From positions 1 through 6,978 of the forward strand of contig JACRCB010000118.1 in NCBI GenBank assembly GCA_016219165.1: a stretch of DNA of 6,978 nucleotides. The letters run 5' to 3'. Source of the DNA: Deltaproteobacteria bacterium. Its GTDB lineage: Bacteria > Desulfobacterota > GWC2-55-46 > DRQE01. A program made the position numbers and the translations under genes. This document shows, in pieces, positions 5,551 to 6,978 of this stretch (position 1 is the stretch's first letter; each line of letters starts with the position of its first letter). Under the pieces are notes generated by a model. That model did no database searches and had not been told where the DNA came from. It worked only from the letters and a program-made list of their open reading frames with translations.

Positions 5551-6051
5551 ATGAGGCATAATAGAGACGATAAGAGGTTTTCAAGGCCGAGCGGCCACTT
5601 AAGATGCATGTTGTCCAATCTTACAAACGACCTTCTTTCAAACGGTAAGATCCGGACCACCACCGCAAAGGCAAAAATGCTGCGCCGTTACGCCGAAAGG
5701 ATGATAACGCTCGGTAAAAGCGGGGACCTTTCCTCAAGAAGGAGGGCCATGGCGTTTCTGAGGAACAAGATTACCGTTACGGCCCTCTTTAACGCCATAG
5801 GGCCGGGATATAAAGAAAGAAACGGCGGGTATACGAGGATGCTCAAGGTGGGAGTGAGGCCCGGCGACTGTTCCCCCATGTCGATTATCGAACTCGTGGA
5901 AGGCGTTGGGGCAAAGGCCGAAGAAGCCAAGAAAAAGGGTAAGTCCAGCGCTAAAGGCAAACCTTCCAAGGTAGTGAAGGCCCCAAAGGCCCTGAAGGCA
6001 GGGAAAACCTCAAAGAAGAGCGTAAGTGCGCAAAAGAAAGAGAAAGAATAG
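5551..6051 (+). CDS. rplQ: 50S ribosomal protein L17 (bL17) with Lys-rich C-terminal extension
   Basis: L17 binds 23S rRNA near the peptide exit tunnel. The core (1 to about 117) shows MRHNRDDKRFSR, then MLSNLTNDLL, GKIRTTTAKAK (32-42), the RRYAERMITLGKSGDL block and the signature KERNGGYTRMLKVGVRPGD (88-106), ending SPMSIIELVE. The usual protein stops near there. This one continues about 49 residues with a low-complexity Lys/Ala/Ser tail containing 17 lysines in residues 121-166. Such tails occur in L17 of various lineages and probably wrap on rRNA; that function is inference. The start has AAGGAG inside the rpoA end (5531-5536) at a rather long 14-nt spacing, so coupling to rpoA translation is likely. 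It is the last gene of the operon, as the terminator 17 nt on confirms. Confidence 0.96.
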   Translation: MRHNRDDKRFSRPSGHLRCMLSNLTNDLLSNGKIRTTTAKAKMLRRYAERMITLGKSGDLSSRRRAMAFLRNKITVTALFNAIGPGYKERNGGYTRMLKVGVRPGDCSPMSIIELVEGVGAKAEEAKKKGKSSAKGKPSKVVKAPKALKAGKTSKKSVSAQKKEKE

Positions 6052-6068
6052 GTCCCTATATTACGAAT

Positions 6069-6098
6069 AAAAAAGGCGGGTTAATACCCGTCTTTTTT
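6069..6098 (+). terminator. Rho-independent terminator of the ribosomal operon
   Basis: A 13-bp stem (6069-6081 with 6086-6098) closes on a TAAT loop. It consists of GGCGGGT pairing ACCCGTC with one G-T, flanked by six A-T pairs. The run of six T on the right arm and six A on the left make it functional in both directions, so it also insulates the operon from anything read on the - strand. It marks the end of the housekeeping block. Confidence 0.92.
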
Positions 6099-6152
6099 AT
6101 TTTCCGGACCTTAAGCCATACCCTGAAAAAACCGCATTCTCGGTAGTGGGTA

Positions 6153-6180
6153 GAGGATATTTTAATGAGGATATTTTAAT
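6153..6180 (+). repeat. 14-bp perfect tandem repeat abutting the promoter
   Basis: GAGGATATTTTAAT occurs twice directly head to tail, with the first base of a third copy following. The array ends one base before the -35 box at 6182. Its AT-rich core falls where an UP element would sit for a start near 6217, so it may raise promoter strength; direct repeats there may alternatively be an activator or repressor site. Function is inferred from position alone. Confidence 0.7.
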
Positions 6181-6181
6181 G

Positions 6182-6210
6182 TTGACAAATAAATCATAAG
6201 ACTATATACT
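6182..6210 (+). promoter_or_regulatory. Near-consensus sigma-70 promoter of the predicted RNA
   Basis: The -35 box is a perfect TTGACA (6182-6187), the spacer is exactly 17 nt, and the -10 box is TATACT (6205-6210), five of six consensus bases. The expected start is about 6217. This is the strongest promoter in the window and faces the structured RNA and the NYN gene. Confidence 0.82.
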
Positions 6211-6216
6211 TAATAT

Positions 6217-6321
6217 ATGCATCATCCCTCGGAGTGAAAGTCTCCGAGTATTAAAATCCCTCATCCTTACTAATAAGGGTGAGTATTACAGTCCCGGGGA
6301 ACCAGTCAGGTTCCCCGTTTT
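6217..6321 (+). ncRNA. Predicted small structured RNA, modular three-hairpin type, family unknown
   Basis: Between a strong promoter and a terminator lie about 105 nt with no convincing reading frame. Three hairpins cover most of it. H1 pairs 6228-6234 with 6242-6248 (7 bp, loop TGAAAGT). H2 pairs 6260-6269 with 6274-6283 (10 bp with one G-T, loop CTAA). H3 (6295-6317) is the terminator. The units are related: ATCCCTC precedes the variable part of H1 and H2 (6224-6230, 6256-6262), GAGTATTA follows both (6246-6253, 6281-6288), and the linker into H2 and H3 is GAGTATTA(A/C)A(A/G)TCCC. The upper stems differ in sequence yet both pair, which argues that the RNA fold is selected. I do not recognise a named family; it lacks tRNA, tmRNA, 6S or SRP features. 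It may be a free sRNA or an attenuated leader of the downstream gene. The exact 5' end is inferred from the -10 box. Confidence 0.68.
6295..6321 (+). terminator. Rho-independent terminator of the predicted RNA
   Basis: CGGGGAACC (6295-6303) and GGTTCCCCG (6309-6317) make a perfect 9-bp stem with loop AGTCA, followed by TTTT (6318-6321). The T-run is short, so some read-through into the NYN gene, 34 nt downstream, is plausible. That would be enough for an attenuated low-level expression of it. Confidence 0.8.
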
Positions 6322-6354
6322 CATTCTGAAGTAATCTTTATTCTTACAAAGAGA

Positions 6355-6968
6355 ATGAGGAAAATGAAAGTAAAAATATTTATTGATTTTTGGAATCTAC
6401 AACTAAATTGGAATGAATATCACGAAAAATTAGGCGTTAAATCGCGTGTTAATATCCCTTGGGAAAAAACACTTGCACAAGTATTGGTGGGCAAAGTTGG
6501 CAAAGATGCTGAGTATGCTGGAACCCATGTATATGCTTCCATTAATCCTAAAAGTGAAAAAGATAGTTAAATTCTTTTTTCCAAATAATGGATTTATTCC
6601 AGGGATATAGAGTAATAATAAAAGAGAGAAAACCAGCAAAACCTGTTAAATGCAACTATGAGGGGTGTCGAAAAATAATTTCTCATTGTCCTCATTGCAC
6701 AAAAGATTTAATAAGAACAGTCGAAAAAGGCGTTGATACATCTATCGCAATAGAGCTATTTCACTATGCTTTAGATAATGTATACGATACTGCCATTTTG
6801 GTTTCTGGAGATGCTGATTTTGTACCGGCTATTGAGTATATCCAGCGTCGTGGAAATCGTATTATACATGCAGGTTTTAAAAACAAATCTTTTGAAGTAA
6901 AAAAAGCATGCTGGTCTCATATTGATTTTGAAGATATTATGTCTGAATTATTAGAACCCTCTGCATAA
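6355..6968 (+). pseudogene. NYN-domain (PIN-like) nuclease-family protein with four-Cys insertion, frameshifted
   Basis: Two adjacent frames make one protein. The first (6355-6570, 71 residues) has VKIFIDFWNLQLNW, the FIDxxN strand of NYN/LabA-like domains (D11, N14), and stops at TAA 6568. The second frame carries the rest (from about 6567; ATG 6588 is internal) with FQGYRVIIKERKP, then KGVDT, then ILVSGDADFVPAIEYIQRRG and the end at TAA 6966. Adding one T to GTTAA at 6567-6570 restores about 204 residues; acidic residues would then be D11, D128, D153 and D155, the expected metal site of this RNase-like fold. Cys at restored positions 100, 105, 112 and 115 (Cx4Cx7CxxC) look like an inserted zinc knuckle. 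ATG 6364 is an alternative start. The gene is very AT-rich compared with the ribosomal genes. It may be a recent pseudogene or a sequencing or assembly error; substrate is unknown. No slippery heptamer supports programmed shifting. Confidence 0.8.
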
Positions 6969-6978
6969 AAGTCCGTCC

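Noticed and set aside
634..5969. Open frames on the - strand opposite the ribosomal genes
   Set aside because: They overlap certain genes, carry no recognisable domain and are explained by codon bias of the + strand genes.
6217..6290. Small CRISPR-like array
   Set aside because: Only two to three units with conserved flanks and self-complementary variable parts; CRISPR spacers are not palindromic and repeats are longer.
6217..6321. Known riboswitch, tRNA, 6S, SRP RNA or CsrB-like RNA
   Set aside because: No cloverleaf, no conserved aptamer cores that I know, no SRP tetraloop motif, and the hairpin loops (TGAAAGT, CTAA, AGTCA) lack the GGA of CsrA decoys.
6556..6570. Programmed -1 frameshift in the NYN gene
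   Set aside because: The -1 frame has a TAG at 6564-6566, so a slip would have to occur within 6565-6570, where there is no X XXY YYZ heptamer; the five-A run lies before that stop.
6565..6612. Two separate +1 shifts through the third frame (KIVKFFFPNNGFIPG)
   Set aside because: It gives plausible-looking residues but needs two lesions; one 1-nt deletion explains both frames and gives a better family-like join (FFQIMDLFQGYRV).

Overview
This window is the 3' end of a bacterial S10/spc/alpha-type ribosomal protein supercluster, followed by a short AT-rich accessory segment. All genes read on the + strand. The order is secY (3' part only), adk, map, infA, rpmJ, rpsM, rpsK, rpsD, rpoA, rplQ, closed by a strong terminator at 6069-6098. 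The secY-adk-map-infA-rpmJ arrangement, the zinc-type Adk, L36 and S4 proteins, the mid-to-high GC content and the heavy use of AGG (Arg) and ATA (Ile) codons suggest a Gram-negative, possibly anaerobic lineage such as Desulfobacterota, Nitrospirota or a related uncultured group. That placement is inference; no rRNA is present to confirm it.

Region 1 (1-2727): the C-terminal half of the SecY translocon channel, adenylate kinase, methionine aminopeptidase (overlapping adk by 26 nt), initiation factor IF-1 and ribosomal protein L36. These couple protein export, adenylate balance, N-terminal Met removal, initiation and large-subunit assembly. Region 2 (2728-6051): S13, S11, S4, the RNA polymerase alpha subunit and L17, the alpha-operon block. 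The gaps here are longer than is usual for such an operon (159 nt before rpsM, 127 nt before rpsK, 118 nt before rpoA), and each holds a hairpin or repeat that could be a regulatory site, for example for S4 feedback.

Region 3 (6052-6354): 303 nt without a protein gene, but densely organised. It contains the operon terminator, a perfect 14-bp tandem repeat, a near-consensus sigma-70 promoter (TTGACA, 17 nt, TATACT), then about 105 nt of predicted structured RNA ending in a perfect 9-bp GC-rich hairpin plus T-run. The RNA is modular: an AUCCCUC...GAGUAUUA frame recurs around two hairpins whose upper stems differ in sequence but both pair. I know no named RNA family that fits, and this is the best candidate for an undescribed element.

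Region 4 (6355-6968): an AT-rich NYN/PIN-like nuclease-family gene with a four-cysteine insertion, interrupted by a single apparent 1-nt deletion near 6567. Its composition differs sharply from the ribosomal genes, so regions 3-4 look like an accessory insertion behind the housekeeping operon. Promoter, repeat-hairpin RNA, terminator and RNase-like gene in a row resemble the layout of type III toxin-antitoxin loci, although NYN proteins are not known type III toxins; this is a hypothesis only.
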